Assembly (NCBI GenBank): GCA_944389985.1
Contig: CALXON010000182.1
Location: 1 to 41,430 of the forward strand
DNA from: an uncultured Spirochaetaceae bacterium
GTDB lineage: Bacteria > Spirochaetota > Spirochaetia > Sphaerochaetales > Sphaerochaetaceae
Direction: 5' to 3'
Length of the DNA: 41,430 bases
Position numbers and translations under genes: made by a program. The notes beneath the pieces are model-generated. The model searched no databases, had not been told where the DNA came from, and was given only the letters and a program-made list of their open reading frames with translations. Shown piece by piece: positions 39,682 to 41,430 of the stretch; positions within the stretch are counted from its first letter, which is position 1; every line of letters starts with the position of its first letter.

Positions 39682-41159
39682 TTACCTGATACGGTACCGC
39701 CTGCCCGGACCTCTGCCTTCAGCTGTGATGAGTCCTTTTGCCACCATCTCTGAGAGAATCTCCTTCGTCCTCGATGATCTGAGTCCCAGCATGTCCGCGA
39801 TCTGTGACGATGATGCGCTCACTGCACTGTCCAGATAATCGAGTATCATGTGCTCCCTCGATCTTCCGCTTATGTACGGGATACTATGTCTGTGACTTCT
39901 GAGAGGAACATATTCAGCTTCTCTCTCTTTTATGAACATGCCGGACGGAAGCTTTGTCAGAGGCAGCGTGAGCCTTACTCTCGCCGGAGTCATATCCTCC
40001 TCGATCACTGGTTCAGAAAGTCCTGATTCCCTGTATGTCCTGTATATGGCCTCAAGACCTGTACCTGCACGTTCCCCTATGTCTATCAGTGAGAACATTG
40101 TGCTTATTGCAGGATTCCTTGTATCGGATATGCCTCCCTGTTTCGCCACTTCCGGACTTATGCGGAAGCGTCCCGGGTTGGTGAATGATATGCATTCAGT
40201 TCCTCTGATGATCACCGTACCTCTCTCGCCATCGTAATCGGCATGTATGAGGGCATTGGCAAGAGCCTCCCTCACGGCTTTGTGCATTGCCGTATCATCG
40301 ACTCTGTATATTCCATCCAGCTGGAATGGCCTTCTCAGGCTCTCCTCAAGTCTCGATGAGATCCGGAAGAAGAAATCATATATGTTTCCTGACCAGTCTC
40401 CTGAGGATGAGATGATCCTGTCTGTCCATCTCATGGAAGCATCCAGCTTCTCCTGATAATCCAGAAAATACTGGCTGAAGATCTGCACGATCTCATGATG
40501 GAAACCGAACATGAGCAGTCCGGCTTTCGTCGGGTGGAACTGACCGTCATTTCCCTTTCCGACAGCACCTATCCTGTACAGGAATTCCGGTACGGAAAGC
40601 CCTGCCCACACATGATCAGGACGTTTTGCAGAGAAGAGATTGCGGTAACGTGACACAGTTTCCATCGAGAGTGAGTCAAGTCCGTTTCTCTCCAGCACCG
40701 TCCTGTCATTCGGCTCTGACGCATCCCTGATCATCCCATAGAGTTCCTTCTCTGTACATCTGTAGTCTCCGTCACCACGTCTGATGAACGTTTCTGCGTG
40801 ATCACCTTTCAGATAGACCGGCCTGTCAGTCCTGTTTGCCTGAGGAACATTGATTGCTATTATATCTTTACCGTCCACAGTATGAATTGTCACATCGGAT
40901 GGTGAGAGAATGTTCAGGCTGACTTTGTTTCTGTTAGATACAGTGTTCCAGAAATCCTTCAGGATGGCTTCCGTATCGCCGACTCCCTGAGGAATCAGCG
41001 TTCCGTCTGCTGACTCTGAGACTCCCAGAAGTATCGTTCCTCCATTTGTGTTCGCGAATGCCGATATGTTTCCCATATGCTTTTCGGAAGACTGTGTCCT
41101 GCAGTCTTCGCTTCCAGAGATGGTCCTTCCTTTCTGTCAAGAAGTGCGGCTATGTCCAT
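39682..41159 (-). pseudogene. AlbA_2/Schlafen-type ATP-binding transcriptional regulator, frameshifted near 41065
   Basis: Two frames together make one family member. From the ATG at 41159 (with AGGAGGAG upstream) the frame reads MDIAALLDRKEGPSLEAKTA ... SIWETY, then turns to nonsense and stops. The next frame picks up at once with SAFANTNGGTILLGV and runs 460 residues to 39682. Together they restore the AlbA_2 domain (SIWETY-SAFANTNGG). One missing base (a T near 41065) explains it. Downstream are a HATPase-like part (HKAVREALANALIHADY, about 260-276 of the long frame) and a C-terminal winged helix (about 405-460). The rest is intact, so the break is recent, a sequencing slip, or bypassed by an internal start at 41076. 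Confidence 0.8.
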
Positions 41160-41310
41160 ATGAACTCCTCCTGTATCTCTTTACGCTCCATCCTGCCTTT
41201 TCTGACAGTCATCTTCTGGATTTTCTGTCATCTGGTGCGAATACGCCGGAAATGGCGAATTAAATCATGAATATATTGTATCAGACGCCGGTTCTGTCAG
41301 CACATGAAAA

Positions 41311-41335
41311 AGGGAAGGGCATCAGCCTCTTCCCT
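41311..41335 (-). terminator. Intrinsic terminator after the ABC ATPase gene
   Basis: A 9-bp stem with one wobble (plus coordinates 41311-41319 and 41327-41335) and a 7-nt loop is followed on the minus strand by five T. It lies six bases after the stop codon at 41341. Confidence 0.8.
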
Positions 41336-41340
41336 CATGA

Positions 41341-41430
41341 TCAGAGTATATGGTTCAGGAAGTCCTGGGTTCTCTCGCTCTTGGGCGATGTGAACATCTC
41401 CTCCGGGGATCCTGTCTCGATGACCTCTCC
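41341..41430 (-). CDS. C-terminal end of a polar amino acid ABC transporter ATP-binding protein (GlnQ type)
   Basis: The last 29 residues and TGA. GEVIETGSPEEMFTSP followed by KSERTQDFLNHIL is the standard ending of GlnQ/HisP-type ATPases. The rest lies beyond the right edge. It reads toward the frameshifted AlbA-type gene but is separated from it by a terminator. Confidence 0.87.
   Translation of the reverse strand, partial: GEVIETGSPEEMFTSPKSERTQDFLNHIL

Noticed and set aside
40934..41140. 68-residue minus-strand frame at the AlbA-type gene
   Set aside because: It is the third frame; family residues are found in the other two on either side of the frameshift.

Overview
The window looks like chromosomal DNA of a spirochaete, most likely a Sphaerochaeta-like, gut-type member of the Spirochaetota. 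The pointers are sugar-binding proteins whose signal peptides end in AGGSKE-like sequence without a lipobox cysteine, two sugar ABC operons that encode no ATPase, a CoaE with a non-canonical P-loop, and mid-range GC. This assignment is inference: no rRNA or tRNA gene lies in the window.

Layout. 1-4345: galactokinase (cut by the left edge), a short RecQ helicase, a BrnT/BrnA toxin-antitoxin pair, RadC and a cysteine-rich MerR regulator. 4374-13646: two sugar ABC importer operons on the minus strand, each permease-permease-binding protein. Between them lie a sugar-type nucleotidyltransferase and an AT-rich island with an AAA/DUF4143 ATPase preceded by 23-bp tandem repeats. 13877-19777: a methyltransferase, an unknown protein, a MATE exporter and a FeoA-FeoB iron transporter fusion. 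19840-25932: a three-gene NitT/TauT-type ABC importer, then PepF peptidase, a TrmA/RlmD-type RNA methyltransferase and a YiaK-type dehydrogenase. 25918-27375 (minus): an intact reading frame that looks like a beta-mannosidase missing most of its catalytic barrel. 27442-33790: NadE, a small membrane protein, a metallo-beta-lactamase-fold hydrolase, PolA and CoaE, tightly packed. 33939-41430: an unknown acidic membrane-anchored protein, a lysine 2,3-aminomutase family enzyme, an MFS transporter, a CBS-ACT protein, an Smr-domain protein with repeated linear motifs, IF-1, a frameshifted AlbA/Schlafen-type gene, and the last 30 codons of an amino-acid ABC ATPase.

How the genes work together. The left half is carbohydrate uptake and entry metabolism: two importers that must borrow an ATPase encoded elsewhere, galactokinase, a nucleotidyltransferase, YiaK and the GH2 relic. 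The right half is mostly housekeeping: NAD synthesis, DNA polymerase I, CoA synthesis and translation initiation.

Three cross-cutting signals stand out. (1) Two intergenic hairpins (14611 and 33830) share a 10-nt leader and a 13-nt loop while their stems differ in sequence but both pair, which suggests a structured RNA family. (2) At least six genes start with ATG six bases after a -10 hexamer and have no Shine-Dalgarno, so they look leaderless; many -10 boxes here are of the extended TGn type. (3) The Smr protein carries five FxxILxx[FYW]E motifs and two VxWxxFGG motifs in a disordered-looking region.
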